Of a stretch of DNA of 62,920 nucleotides, positions 45,753 to 54,966 are shown piece by piece. The translations under genes and the position numbers were made by a program. The DNA comes from an uncultured Lysobacter sp. (GTDB lineage: Bacteria > Pseudomonadota > Gammaproteobacteria > Xanthomonadales > Xanthomonadaceae), in assembly GCA_946480055.1 (NCBI GenBank), contig CAMLID010000015.1, forward strand, positions 1-62,920, in the 5' to 3' direction. Below the pieces are notes generated by a model. That model saw only the letters and a program-made list of their open reading frames with translations. It was not told the DNA's origin and did not search any database. Numbering within the stretch: the stretch's first letter is position 1; every line of letters begins with the position of its first letter.

Positions 45753-46621
45753 GCCGTGTGTCCACGTCCATGCTGGTGGCGGCGGCAACGGTGCAGCATG
45801 CGCGCGGCCAGCCCGGCAACGAAGACGCGGCGATCGCGCGTGCCTGTCTGCGCCTGTGCGGGAACGCCGGCACCGGTTTGCTACGGCTGATCGATAGCGC
45901 GCCCGGGCGCATTCTCCTGGCGCTGCTGGAGCGCCTGCTCTTGCCGGGCCTGCGCGCGCACTACGCCTGGCGAAAGCGCCGCATCGCACAGTGGGCGAGA
46001 CAGGCCTGCATCGACGGCAGCGCGCAAGTGCTGCTGATCGGCGCCGGCTACGACGGCTTGGGCTGCGCGCTGGCGCGGCAGCATCCCGAACTGCGCGTGT
46101 TCGAGCTCGACCGCGATGCCAGCGTCGCGATCAAGCGCCGGGCGCTGGAGCAGCTGGGTCTGCATCCGCCGCGTCTGCAGCTGCTGGCGACCGACCTGAT
46201 GTACGCCGATCCGCTCACGACCTTGCGCGACTGCACCGAATTCGACGCCGGCCGCCCGACCCTGTGCGTCGCCGAGGGGGTATTGATGTATCTATCGTGG
46301 CCGCAGACGCGGGCTCTGTTGAGTCGCTTGGCACAAGAGCTGGCGAGTCCGACCATCGTGGCCACCGCGATGGAAACCCGCGACGGCCTGCCAGGATTCC
46401 GCCGTGAGCACGCGTGGGTGCGCCCTTGGTTGCGACGCCGCGGCGAACCTTTCCTATGGGGCTGCGACCGCACCGAGCTGCCGGCCTTGCTGGGCGCCTG
46501 CGGCTTGACGCTGCAGGCGCTCGCCGATCCGGCGGCCTCGGACGATCCCGACCCGAGCCCCGGCGAATGGCTGTTCCTGGCGCGGCGGATCGGCGCGTCC
46601 GGCGCCGCACCGCCGCACTAG
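45749..46621 (+). CDS. SAM-dependent methyltransferase, leucine-carboxyl-methyltransferase-like family
   Basis: 290 residues, coupled to the oxidoreductase by ATGA. SAM-binding motif VLLIGAGYDGLG at about 94-105, acidic residue in FELDRDA (119-125), and the LCMT/PPM-family block AEGVLMYL at 175-182. The family methylates carboxyl or hydroxyl groups of small molecules or protein C-termini. The target is unknown. Ends eight bases before the stop of the convergent amidohydrolase gene. Confidence 0.87.
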   Translation: MSRVSTSMLVAAATVQHARGQPGNEDAAIARACLRLCGNAGTGLLRLIDSAPGRILLALLERLLLPGLRAHYAWRKRRIAQWARQACIDGSAQVLLIGAGYDGLGCALARQHPELRVFELDRDASVAIKRRALEQLGLHPPRLQLLATDLMYADPLTTLRDCTEFDAGRPTLCVAEGVLMYLSWPQTRALLSRLAQELASPTIVATAMETRDGLPGFRREHAWVRPWLRRRGEPFLWGCDRTELPALLGACGLTLQALADPAASDDPDPSPGEWLFLARRIGASGAAPPH

Positions 46622-46628
46622 CCGCGCC

Positions 46629-49600
46629 TCAATCCAGGTGCACGTGCGCGCCATGCCCCTTCGGGCAATGGCAGACCGCGGTCGGGCCGAACTCGACGCC
46701 GAAGGTCTGGCCGTCGCGGTGACGCTGCCAGTAGAAGTTCGGCGCCTTCTCGGCGCGGTTGCCGATCTCGGCCATATCGGCGTCCACGTCGAACAAGCGT
46801 CCGTCGACCATCACGTAGCGCGTATCGGCGGTGGCGCGGATGTTCTGCAGCGGATTGTCGTTGAGCACCACCAGGTCGGCCTGCTTGCCGGCTTCCAGCG
46901 AGCCCAGTTGTTTGGACAGGCCGAGCAGGTCGGCGCCGTCGATGGTGGCGGCGCGCAGCGCTTCGAAGTTGCTGAAGCCGCCCTGGGTCAGCGACCAGAT
47001 TTCCCAGTTCGGCGACAGGCCCTGCAACTGGCCGTGGCCGCCGACCTGGATCTTGATGCCGGCGTCGCGCATCTTCTTGGCCGACTTGGCGACCTCGATA
47101 TGCCAGTAGTCCCAGTCCGGCGCGATCTCGCGCCGGATCGAGCGCGCGTCCAGGGTCTCGCGCGGGAAGTAGCGGTTGAGCTTCTTGTCTTCCCAGACGT
47201 TGTCGCGCGCGTACCACCAGTACTCGCCCGAGGTGCCGCCGTAGCTCACCACCAGGGTCGGGGTGTTGCGCACGTCGGTCTGGCGCCACAGTTCGATCAC
47301 GTCCTTGTACAGCGGCGCGACCGGCAGGTTGTGTTCGACGCTGGTCACGCCGTCGAGCACCATGGTCATGTTGTGGTGGAAGGTCGAGCCGCCTTCCTCG
47401 ACCACCAGCATGCCCAGTTCGCGTGCGGCCTGGTCGATCTGCTGGCGTTGTTCGCGGCGCGGCTGGTTGTAGCTCTTGACCGAGAACGCGCCGTTGGCCT
47501 TCATCCGGCGCAGGTGGCTGCGCGCGTCTTCCAGCGAATTGACCACGGCTTTGAAATCGCCGTCGGCGCCGTACAGGATGGTGCCGGTGGAGAACACGCG
47601 CGGTCCGACCATGCGTCCGCTCTTGACCAGCTCGGCTTCGGAGAACACGAACTCGGTCGTGGCCGAGGGGTCGTGCATGGTGGTCACGCCGAAAGCGAGA
47701 TTGGTGTAGTAGGCCCAGTTCTGCTGCGGCACCACGCCCTGGCCGAAGTGCGCGGCGTGCGCGTGCACGTCGATGTAGCCCGGCACAATGGTCTTGCCGC
47801 TGGCGTCGATGCTGCGCGCGCCGGCCGGAATCGCCACCGACGACGACGGCCCGACCGCGACGATGGTGTCGCCGCGGACCACGAGGGTGCCGTCCTCGAT
47901 CACGTCCTGGGTCTTCTCCGCATCGCGCATGGTGACGATGCGGGCGTGGGTGAAGGCGACGGTGTCCTTGGGCGCGTCGACCGCCACGCTCAGGCCGACC
48001 GCGATGCCGCCGTCGTTGCTCGGCTTGGGCAGGTCCTTGGGCGCGCCGGGCAGGAAGGCGAAGCTCTGGCGCAGGTCGCGCGAGTGGTAGCGGTCGCCGA
48101 CCATCCAGTGCAGCGACTTCGAATCCGCGCTCCAGTGCAGGTAGCTGCCGACGTCGGCGCTGACCTGGGTCACCGGCATGGCCTTGCTGTCCTTGGACAG
48201 TTCGACCGCGGTGCCGGTGGCGACCAGCGGCGCGACGTAGGCGTTGAACAGTTCGGTGAAGGCGATCCAGTTGCCGTCCGGGCTGATGCTGACCGCGTCG
48301 ACGTACTTCAGGCTGTAGACCTCGCGCGGGTCTTCGCCGTGCAGGCCGACCGACATCAGCTTCTTCTTCAAGCCGCCGCCGCTGAGGTAATAGACGCGGC
48401 TGCCGTCGGCGCTGAACTGCGGCGATTCGCCGCTCTCGGCCACGCGCACCGCGGCGCCGCCGTCGGCCGGCATCACGTAGATGCCCTGATCGCGCGACCA
48501 CAGGCTGCCGGTGAGGCCGCCGCCGCCGCTCTTGGCGTAGACGATGCGACGGCCGTCGGGCGAGAAGCGCGGGCCGTAGTAGAAACCCGGCTCGCGGCTG
48601 ATCTTGCGCGCGCCGCCGCCGTTGGCGTCGGCCACGTAGATCGCGGTCAGGTCCTGGTCGGACCAGGTCGTGTACAGCAGCTTGCGGCCGTCGGCGCTGA
48701 AGCTGGGCTGGTATTCGTAATGGCCGTCGTCGCGGCTCAGGCGCTCGGGCGCCCCGTCGGGCAGGCGCTTGCGCCACAGGTGGCCGACGGCGTGGAAGAT
48801 CAGGGTCTTGCCGTCGGCGCTGGTGGCGACGTCGCGGATCATCTTCGGCGTGAAGCGGCCTTCGTCCAGGGTCTGTTCGAAGCGCAGCGGTGCGGTCACG
48901 GTCTGATCGACCTGGGCGGTGAACGGCAGGTTGCTCGCCTTGCCGCTGGCCATGTCGACGCGCCACAGCTTGCCCTGGGCCCAGATCACCACCGCGCGCG
49001 AGTCCGGCGTCCAGTCGAAGTTGGCGTAGGGGCCGAAGATCGCCCAGGCTTCCTGCTGATCGTGCGAGAGGCCGTCCCAGACCGGGCGCACCTGGCCGCT
49101 GGCCAAGTCCATCACGTGCAGCACCGACTTGTCGCGCACGCGCTTCACGAACGCCAGCGACTTGCCGTCGGGCGAGGGCTGCGGCCGCACCGCGCCGCCG
49201 GGGGTGGAGATCAGGGTTTCGCTTTTGCCGGTCTGACGGTCCAGGCGCTTGATCGCGTAGATCGTGTCGTGGACGTTCTTGTTGTACTGGAACGTTGGGC
49301 CGTCGCTGACGTCCTCGGAGTAATAGACGTAGCGGCCGTCGGGCGAGACCGCCGGTTCGCCCAGGTCCTGCTGGTCGTTCTTCTGCTTGGTCAGCTGCAG
49401 GCCGCCGCTGCCGGCGGTGTGGTACAGCCACAACTCGCCGGCGCCCATCGAACGCTCGCCGGTGAAGTGCTTGCGGCCGATGAGGAAGCGGCCGTCCGGG
49501 GTCCAGGCCGGGTTGTTGAGCAGGCGGAAGTCTTCCTTGGTCACCTGCACCGCGTTGCTGCCGTCGCTGCGGATGCGCCAGAGGTTGTTGCCGCCGCCGC

Positions 49601-50099
49601 GGTCGGAGGTGAAAGCCAGCTCGCGGCCGTCGGGCGACCAGCGCGGCTGCACATCCCAGGCCGGGCCGCTGGTCACGCGCTGGGCGGCGCCGCCGGCGAT
49701 CGGCAGGCGGTAGAGATCGCCGAGCAGGGAGAACGCGACTTCGCGCCCGTCGGGCGAAACGTCCACGTCCATCCAGGTGCCTTCGTCGGTTTCGAAGCGC
49801 ACGCTCTTGGTCGGGCCGTGCGCGGCCGAGACGTCCCACTTCTTTTCGTCCTTGGCTTCGCCGGGCTTGCTCGCGCCCTTGGCGGTCTGGGCCGAGGCGC
49901 GCGCCGGATCGTTGCCGGCCGGGTCCAGGGCGTCCTGTTCGAGCTGGTCGCGCGGCTTGTCGGCCTTGTCTTTGTCTTGCGGCGCGGGCTGCGGTGCCGG
50001 CGGTGGCGCGGGCTGCGGCGCGGGTGGGTTCTGGGCGAGCGCCGGAGTGGCGGCGAGGGCGCTGGCGAGCGCAAGGACGAGCAGGCGGTGGCTGGGCAT
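46629..50099 (-). CDS. Secreted beta-propeller (PD40/TolB-like) amidohydrolase
   Basis: 1156 residues. Signal peptide 1-22, a Pro/Ala/Gln linker to about 45, a long region of PD40 (WD40-like, TolB-type) repeats from about 80 to 640 with recurrent SPDGR and SADG turns, then an amidohydrolase domain from about 725. The metal-binding IDVHAHAAHFGQG lies near 775, and a late HGQLQGLSPNWE supplies a further His. The C-terminus VCHCPKGHGAHVHLD is rich in Cys and His. Probably periplasmic; substrate unknown (peptides or cyclic amides). Monocistronic, converging on the methyltransferase. Confidence 0.88.
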   Translation of the reverse strand: MPSHRLLVLALASALAATPALAQNPPAPQPAPPPAPQPAPQDKDKADKPRDQLEQDALDPAGNDPARASAQTAKGASKPGEAKDEKKWDVSAAHGPTKSVRFETDEGTWMDVDVSPDGREVAFSLLGDLYRLPIAGGAAQRVTSGPAWDVQPRWSPDGRELAFTSDRGGGNNLWRIRSDGSNAVQVTKEDFRLLNNPAWTPDGRFLIGRKHFTGERSMGAGELWLYHTAGSGGLQLTKQKNDQQDLGEPAVSPDGRYVYYSEDVSDGPTFQYNKNVHDTIYAIKRLDRQTGKSETLISTPGGAVRPQPSPDGKSLAFVKRVRDKSVLHVMDLASGQVRPVWDGLSHDQQEAWAIFGPYANFDWTPDSRAVVIWAQGKLWRVDMASGKASNLPFTAQVDQTVTAPLRFEQTLDEGRFTPKMIRDVATSADGKTLIFHAVGHLWRKRLPDGAPERLSRDDGHYEYQPSFSADGRKLLYTTWSDQDLTAIYVADANGGGARKISREPGFYYGPRFSPDGRRIVYAKSGGGGLTGSLWSRDQGIYVMPADGGAAVRVAESGESPQFSADGSRVYYLSGGGLKKKLMSVGLHGEDPREVYSLKYVDAVSISPDGNWIAFTELFNAYVAPLVATGTAVELSKDSKAMPVTQVSADVGSYLHWSADSKSLHWMVGDRYHSRDLRQSFAFLPGAPKDLPKPSNDGGIAVGLSVAVDAPKDTVAFTHARIVTMRDAEKTQDVIEDGTLVVRGDTIVAVGPSSSVAIPAGARSIDASGKTIVPGYIDVHAHAAHFGQGVVPQQNWAYYTNLAFGVTTMHDPSATTEFVFSEAELVKSGRMVGPRVFSTGTILYGADGDFKAVVNSLEDARSHLRRMKANGAFSVKSYNQPRREQRQQIDQAARELGMLVVEEGGSTFHHNMTMVLDGVTSVEHNLPVAPLYKDVIELWRQTDVRNTPTLVVSYGGTSGEYWWYARDNVWEDKKLNRYFPRETLDARSIRREIAPDWDYWHIEVAKSAKKMRDAGIKIQVGGHGQLQGLSPNWEIWSLTQGGFSNFEALRAATIDGADLLGLSKQLGSLEAGKQADLVVLNDNPLQNIRATADTRYVMVDGRLFDVDADMAEIGNRAEKAPNFYWQRHRDGQTFGVEFGPTAVCHCPKGHGAHVHLD

Positions 50100-50241
50100 C
50101 GAGTCGGGTTCGAGCGGACGAGGTCCCGAGCCTAACCCGCACGGCCGCGCATGACCCTAGGCATAAAGTCGTGCCTGGACCCAGCGGCCCGATCCGGCAC
50201 GACGCCGCGGCGCTCCGTCCTGGGCGCGCGTCGGGCGCGAC

Positions 50242-51189
50242 TCAGGCGTCGAACTTGCTGCCGCCCTCGGCGGCGAAGCCCGCGGCGACTGCGCCCTTGC
50301 CGATGTTGACCATGCCGGTGAGGCTCATCACGCTCTCGAACAGCTCGACGTTGTGTTCGGCGCAGACCTCGCGCAGGCGCTGGTAGCCGGGCAGGGCGCG
50401 CATTTCCTCGAGCTCGCCGCCGTAGCTTAGGCACATGGTCGGGGTCATCAGCCCTTCGCGCACGCGCTTGCCGCAGTAGTCGAACAGCTTCTGCGCGGCA
50501 GCGTCGTAGCCCTTGATCTTGGCCACCGGCCCGGTCTCGCCGCGGTTGCAGTGCAGCACCGGCTTGATGTCCAGCGCCGTGCCCAGGGTCGCGCTGAGGA
50601 AGCTCACGCTGCGGTCGCCGCGGATGCGGGTGCGCTGGCGCATGTAGTTGAGATCGCGCGGAATCAGATAGCCGTGGGTGTGCAGGGCCAGATTTTCCAG
50701 GCGCGCGCGGATCTTGGGCGCGCCCTCGCCGGCGTCGCGCAGGCGCGCGGCTTCGACCGGCAGGATGCCCTGGGCGGCGAACAGGTTCTGGGTGTCGACC
50801 ACCCGCAGCGCGAATGGGGTGTTGTTGCCGGCGGCGCTGCGTACGGGCTTGTAATCGTTGAGGATCGCGAAGCTGGCCTGGTTGGCGTTGTCGTAGACCG
50901 GGCTGCGGGTCCGGGTGATGGTCATGCAGAACACGTAGTCGTAGTCGATCGCCAGCTGGCTCACGAACAGGTCGCGCACCTGTTGCACCGTGAACGGCGT
51001 GGTCTCGGCCTCGAAGCCGCGTTCGCCCAGGTGGGTGTTGAGGAAGTGCAGGGTGGCCTGTTCGTCGCGGTGGTCGGCCAGCACGGCCTCCCCGATCCGA
51101 ACGGTGATCGGCAGCAGATGGATATCGTGCTGCTGCAGGTACTCCAACGGCAGATCGCAAGCCGAGTCGACGACGAGTCCGATGCGCAT
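50242..51189 (-). CDS. DegV family fatty-acid-binding protein
   Basis: 315 residues with G-rich Shine-Dalgarno directly before the ATG. DegV fold: opening IGLVVDSACDLPLEYL, then TVQQVRDLFVSQL, the lipid-binding Ser region FLSATLGTALDIKPVL and the second domain to the end. Such proteins bind fatty acyl chains and, in some bacteria, present fatty acids to FakA kinase; no fakA is near. Monocistronic. Confidence 0.88.
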   Translation of the reverse strand: MRIGLVVDSACDLPLEYLQQHDIHLLPITVRIGEAVLADHRDEQATLHFLNTHLGERGFEAETTPFTVQQVRDLFVSQLAIDYDYVFCMTITRTRSPVYDNANQASFAILNDYKPVRSAAGNNTPFALRVVDTQNLFAAQGILPVEAARLRDAGEGAPKIRARLENLALHTHGYLIPRDLNYMRQRTRIRGDRSVSFLSATLGTALDIKPVLHCNRGETGPVAKIKGYDAAAQKLFDYCGKRVREGLMTPTMCLSYGGELEEMRALPGYQRLREVCAEHNVELFESVMSLTGMVNIGKGAVAAGFAAEGGSKFDA

Positions 51190-51295
51190 AGTCCCCCCCC
51201 GGGTGTTGGCGCCAAGACATTCGAATTGTGACGGGCAGCATACCCGGCATGCGACAAGGGCGTGTCTACGCCCCTGAACGCCTCCGGCGCGGCGT

Positions 51296-51925
51296 TCAGC
51301 CTTGGCGCTGGACTGCCACCGGAAGTGTGCCGACCCGGCGCATCTCCGGATCGTCGAGCACGCCCGGGTCGTGCAGCGCGGCCAGGGCGAACGCGTGCGC
51401 GTCGTTGCCCCAGAACATCGAACCGTCGAAGACCAGGGTCGGAACGCCATAGACGCCGGCGGCGATCGCGGCCTCGGTGTTGGCGCGCAGCGCGGCCTTG
51501 GTGGCATCGCTGCCGATCGCGGCCGGATCCACGCCCAGCGCGGCGGCCAGCGGCGCCAGCGCCTCCAGGCTGTCGCCGGCGTGGCCCTGGCCCCAGATCC
51601 AGTCGAACACCGCGTCGACCGCTTCGGCGGTAGCGCCGGCGGCCACGCACAGGCGCAGGGCCGGCAGCGGGTTGAACGGATGCGCGGGCGGGAAGCGCAG
51701 CGTCACCCCCTCCTGGCGCGACTGCCACAGCACGTGGCGGTAGGTGAACTCGCGCTTGCCCGGGATCTCGGCCGGGCCCTTCTGGCCGCACGCGGCCAGC
51801 ACCGCGCCGAACACGATCGGCACCGGCCGCAGCGACGCGGTCGTCGGCGGCAGCGTCTTCACTTTCTGCCAGGCCAGGTAGGAGAACGGCGAAATGAAAT
51901 CGAAGTACCAGTCGATGGTCGTCAT
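51296..51925 (-). CDS. 2-hydroxychromene-2-carboxylate isomerase-like protein (DsbA/GST-kappa fold)
   Basis: 209 residues, no signal peptide. N-terminal YFDFISPFSYLAW holds the Ser that binds glutathione in HCCA isomerases in place of a CxxC, and GVYGVPTLVFDG gives the cis-Pro loop. Probably a glutathione-dependent isomerase or transferase in the cytoplasm. It starts 11 bp after the DUF1761 gene and shares its transcript. Confidence 0.85.
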   Translation of the reverse strand: MTTIDWYFDFISPFSYLAWQKVKTLPPTTASLRPVPIVFGAVLAACGQKGPAEIPGKREFTYRHVLWQSRQEGVTLRFPPAHPFNPLPALRLCVAAGATAEAVDAVFDWIWGQGHAGDSLEALAPLAAALGVDPAAIGSDATKAALRANTEAAIAAGVYGVPTLVFDGSMFWGNDAHAFALAALHDPGVLDDPEMRRVGTLPVAVQRQG

Positions 51926-51936
51926 GTCCGCGGCCC

Positions 51937-52341
51937 TCAGCGCCAGGCGCCCAGGATCACCCCGTACAGGATGAACTGAAGGATGTGGTAGCCGCTGTCG
52001 ATCATCCACAGCTTGAGGCTGCGCTGGGCGAAGGCGTAATTGATGCCGAAGCTCATCGCCACGAAGAACAGGCCGACCACGAAGCCGAGCCCGAAACCGT
52101 CGGCCGCGCCGGCGCCGCTGGGCATCATCGCGGCGAAGATCACCGCCGACAGCAGGCTGCAGACGAAGGCGATGGCGAAGATCCGCGCCGGATGGCGCGG
52201 CGCCGAATCCGGATCGACCCCGGCTTCGCGGCACCAAGCCTTCTTGAACAAGGGCCCGTACCAGATCCCGCCGAGCAGGAACGCGGACGCGGCGGCGGCG
52301 ATCACCGCCAGCCAGTTGAAGTCGACGGGAGGCAGGGTCAT
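51937..52341 (-). CDS. DUF1761 integral membrane protein
   Basis: 134 residues with four membrane helices (about 10-27, 52-72, 80-100, 113-131). The family pattern FLLGGIWYGPLFKKAW near the N-terminus is plain. Function unknown. GGAG lies ten bases before the ATG. First gene of a two-gene unit with the isomerase-like gene; 33 bp before it is the end of the next minus-strand gene. Confidence 0.85.
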   Translation of the reverse strand: MTLPPVDFNWLAVIAAAASAFLLGGIWYGPLFKKAWCREAGVDPDSAPRHPARIFAIAFVCSLLSAVIFAAMMPSGAGAADGFGLGFVVGLFFVAMSFGINYAFAQRSLKLWMIDSGYHILQFILYGVILGAWR

Positions 52342-52374
52342 GGGGTCTCGCTCCGGAACAGGGACTGGGCGGCT

Positions 52375-53082
52375 TCAGCAGCCGACGGATTCGTAGGTGG
52401 ATACCGCGTGCAGCAGTTCGCCGTCCCTGGCCTGCGACGACAGGAACAGCGTCGGTCGCGTTACGTTGTAGTGGTCGCTGACATCGAAGATCAGGTCGAG
52501 CCGGCCGTCGCGGTCGAGGTCGCCGGCGAACAGCAGCTCCGGTGTGGCGTCGTCGCCGAGCAGGACGATGTCGACCTCGCGCCGGGCGTCCACGCGCATC
52601 AACGCCTGTTCGGTGCCGTCAGGCCCGACCAGCAGCACCGCGCAGCGCGCGACCGGCGGGGTGCCGCGCATGGGCGGGCACTGGGTGCGGATGCGGTAGT
52701 CCTGGCCGGCGAAGTCGAGCCGGTAGTGCGGCAGCTCGACGCCCTCGCTGCGTTCGGGGATGCGCGCGGCGGTCACCGCGCCCGCGGCCAAGCCGCCCCC
52801 GCGCAGATAGGCCACGACCTGGGCGCCCTCGGCGTCCGGGTCCGGTTCCAGTGCCGAAGACACGCGCCGGCCGCTGGTCTGGCCGGGCTCGTCCAGGATT
52901 GGGTCTTCGGTGGCTTGCACCCGCAGCCGGGTCGAGGTCAGCGAGGCGCTTTCGGTCGAGGCGCGCAGCGCCAGCCAGGTTTCGCCGTCGCGGGCGACCG
53001 GCTCGTCGCCGTGGAACTGCCCGGGCGGCTGCAGCGCGATCGCGGCGGCCAGGATCAACGGCGGCAATGACAACGATGACAT
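52375..53082 (-). CDS. Secreted hypothetical protein with a DxDxDG calcium-type motif
   Basis: 235 residues from the ATG at 53082 (GGAAG upstream); signal peptide to about residue 17. Near the C-terminus lies DLDRDGRLDLIFDVSDHYN, the FG-GAP/VCBS-type calcium loop. Two Cys pairs may form disulfides (TQCPP, RCAVL). Probably exported; no function can be assigned. Divergent from the diguanylate cyclase with a 106-bp gap. Confidence 0.75.
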   Translation of the reverse strand: MSSLSLPPLILAAAIALQPPGQFHGDEPVARDGETWLALRASTESASLTSTRLRVQATEDPILDEPGQTSGRRVSSALEPDPDAEGAQVVAYLRGGGLAAGAVTAARIPERSEGVELPHYRLDFAGQDYRIRTQCPPMRGTPPVARCAVLLVGPDGTEQALMRVDARREVDIVLLGDDATPELLFAGDLDRDGRLDLIFDVSDHYNVTRPTLFLSSQARDGELLHAVSTYESVGC

Positions 53083-53188
53083 CGGTAGCTTCCTGCGTGC
53101 CGGGGGCGAAATGCCGCCAGCATACGTCCCACGGGGGCTTGTGGCGCGCACCGGCGCGGCCGACACTGGCGCGGACGCGGGGAGCCCG

Positions 53189-54838
53189 ATGAAACGGATC
53201 TGGATCGCGGCCTGGCTGGTGTTGTGCACAGTCTGCGTGCCGGCGTGGGCGGTCGGCATCGTGCGCGTCGAACGCTTGGCGCAACCGCCGCCGGCCTCGG
53301 CCGAAGCCCTGCGCGCGCTGCCCGATTCGGCCTACGAGGCCCAGCCTTCCACCCTCCAGCTTGCCGGCGCCCAGGGTGGCCGCGGCTGGTGGCGCCTGCG
53401 CCCGGAGTCTTCGGAAGAGCCGCGCGTGCTGCTGGTCTATCACCCCTACAGCGCCCGCATCACCGTGCTGGCCCCGCCCGACTACCGCGCCCGCCACGCC
53501 ACCATCTTCGGCCCCGAGGCCGAGCCCAGTCATTCGCGGCGCGCGCTGGCGTTCCCGCTGAGCGCGGCCGGGCCGGTGTACGTGGGGGTGGAGGGCGCGC
53601 GCTACCCGTTGCAGATCGCGGTGCGTTCCAGCGCCGACTACGCGGTCGAGGACCACCGCCACGTGCGCGTGCTCTGGCTCAGCATGGGCATCCTGGTCGG
53701 CGTGTCGCTGGTGGTGCTGCTGTTCTGGGCCCAGTTGCGCGAGCGCGTCTATCTGCTGTTCTCGGCCAGCATGCTGCTGCAGCTGCTGTACGTGCTGTGC
53801 GCCTATGGCGACGCCTACACGCTGCCGGTGCTGGCCTGGCTGGGACGGTTCGGGGTCGCCGGCATCTGGTTCGTCGCCACCTCCTCGACGATAGTCACGG
53901 TGCTGTTCCTGATCGAGTTCGCCGAGTTGCGCCCGCGCGCGCCGTGGCTGACCCGTGCATTGCTGATCGTCGGCGCCTGGTTGCCGCTGGCGCTGCTGGT
54001 CGGGCTGGTGTCGCCGTGGCCGACGAACAAAGCCTGGTTCCCGCTGCTGGGCAACGGCCTGCTGATGCTGGCCAATCTGCTGGCGGTGGCGACCCTGGGC
54101 ACGGTCTGGCTGCGCGGCGGCCGCCACGCCGGTTTCGTGCTGATCGCCTGGGTGCCGCTGGTGGTGGTGTCGACCGCGCGCGCCATGCAGCTCAGTGCCG
54201 GAGTGCCGCTGACGCCGCTGCTCGAATACGGCCTGCCGGTGATGCAGGCCTTCGCCGCGGTGGTGCTGGTGCTGGGCCTGGCCGACCGCATGCTGACCTT
54301 CCGCCGCGAGCGCGACGTCGCCCAATTGCATGCCGAACACGACGCCCTGACGGGCGTGCTCAACCGCGCCGGCATCATCACCCGCCTCAACCGCGCCGTG
54401 GCCGACGCGCGCCGCAAACGCCAGCCCTTGTCGGTGCTGTTCCTGGATCTGGACCACTTCAAGGCGATCAACGACAACTACGGCCACCCGGTCGGCGATG
54501 CCTGCCTGTGCGCGGTCACCGAGAGCATCCATTCCGAGACCATGCCGGTCTACCAGCTCGGCCGCATCGGCGGCGAAGAGTTCCTGTTGCTGCTGCCGGG
54601 CGTCGGCGACGCGGTCGCGCGCGACACCGCCGAACAGATCCGGCGCAAGGTCGAGCGCGGCTGTTGCGAAGTCAAGGGCGTGCCGGTCGCGCTGACCCTC
54701 AGCATCGGCGTGGTCGAGTGCGGACCCGAAGACAGCGCCGCGACCCTGATCCAGCGCGCCGACGCGGCGATGTACCGCGCCAAGCACGAGGGGCGCAACC
54801 GGGTGGTGCTGCTGGATGCGCAGCCGAGCGCGGTCTAG
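53189..54838 (+). CDS. Diguanylate cyclase with 7TM-DISM sensor
   Basis: 549 residues from the ATG with GGAG upstream. Signal peptide (1-21), a periplasmic DISMED2-like domain (about 25-155), seven membrane helices (about 165-370), a short coiled linker and a GGDEF domain (390-545). Active-site GGEEF near 460 and DxD in LFLDLDHF; the RxxD inhibitory site that usually lies five residues before the motif is replaced by YQLG. Makes cyclic-di-GMP in response to a periplasmic ligand. Monocistronic. Confidence 0.92.
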   Translation: MKRIWIAAWLVLCTVCVPAWAVGIVRVERLAQPPPASAEALRALPDSAYEAQPSTLQLAGAQGGRGWWRLRPESSEEPRVLLVYHPYSARITVLAPPDYRARHATIFGPEAEPSHSRRALAFPLSAAGPVYVGVEGARYPLQIAVRSSADYAVEDHRHVRVLWLSMGILVGVSLVVLLFWAQLRERVYLLFSASMLLQLLYVLCAYGDAYTLPVLAWLGRFGVAGIWFVATSSTIVTVLFLIEFAELRPRAPWLTRALLIVGAWLPLALLVGLVSPWPTNKAWFPLLGNGLLMLANLLAVATLGTVWLRGGRHAGFVLIAWVPLVVVSTARAMQLSAGVPLTPLLEYGLPVMQAFAAVVLVLGLADRMLTFRRERDVAQLHAEHDALTGVLNRAGIITRLNRAVADARRKRQPLSVLFLDLDHFKAINDNYGHPVGDACLCAVTESIHSETMPVYQLGRIGGEEFLLLLPGVGDAVARDTAEQIRRKVERGCCEVKGVPVALTLSIGVVECGPEDSAATLIQRADAAMYRAKHEGRNRVVLLDAQPSAV

Positions 54839-54966
54839 CGGGGCACGGCCCAAGAGACGTGGTCTAGCGGCTCCTTCATTGGCCTACCCGGGACGAATGA
54901 GTGCGATTCGAGCGCGACTCGGCGATCATGGGTCGTCAGGCGAATCTGGGAGATCAAGAAGAAGCC

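Noticed and set aside
46638..50135. A 1165-codon open frame on the plus strand opposite the beta-propeller amidohydrolase
   Set aside because: Mirror frame of a gene with clear signal peptide, repeats and metal motif; no domain in its own translation.
51181..51250. Run of C/G before the DegV gene as a slippery or phase-variable tract
   Set aside because: The ten-base G run lies at the Shine-Dalgarno position and outside the reading frame; length variation might alter translation, but there is no direct sign of it here.
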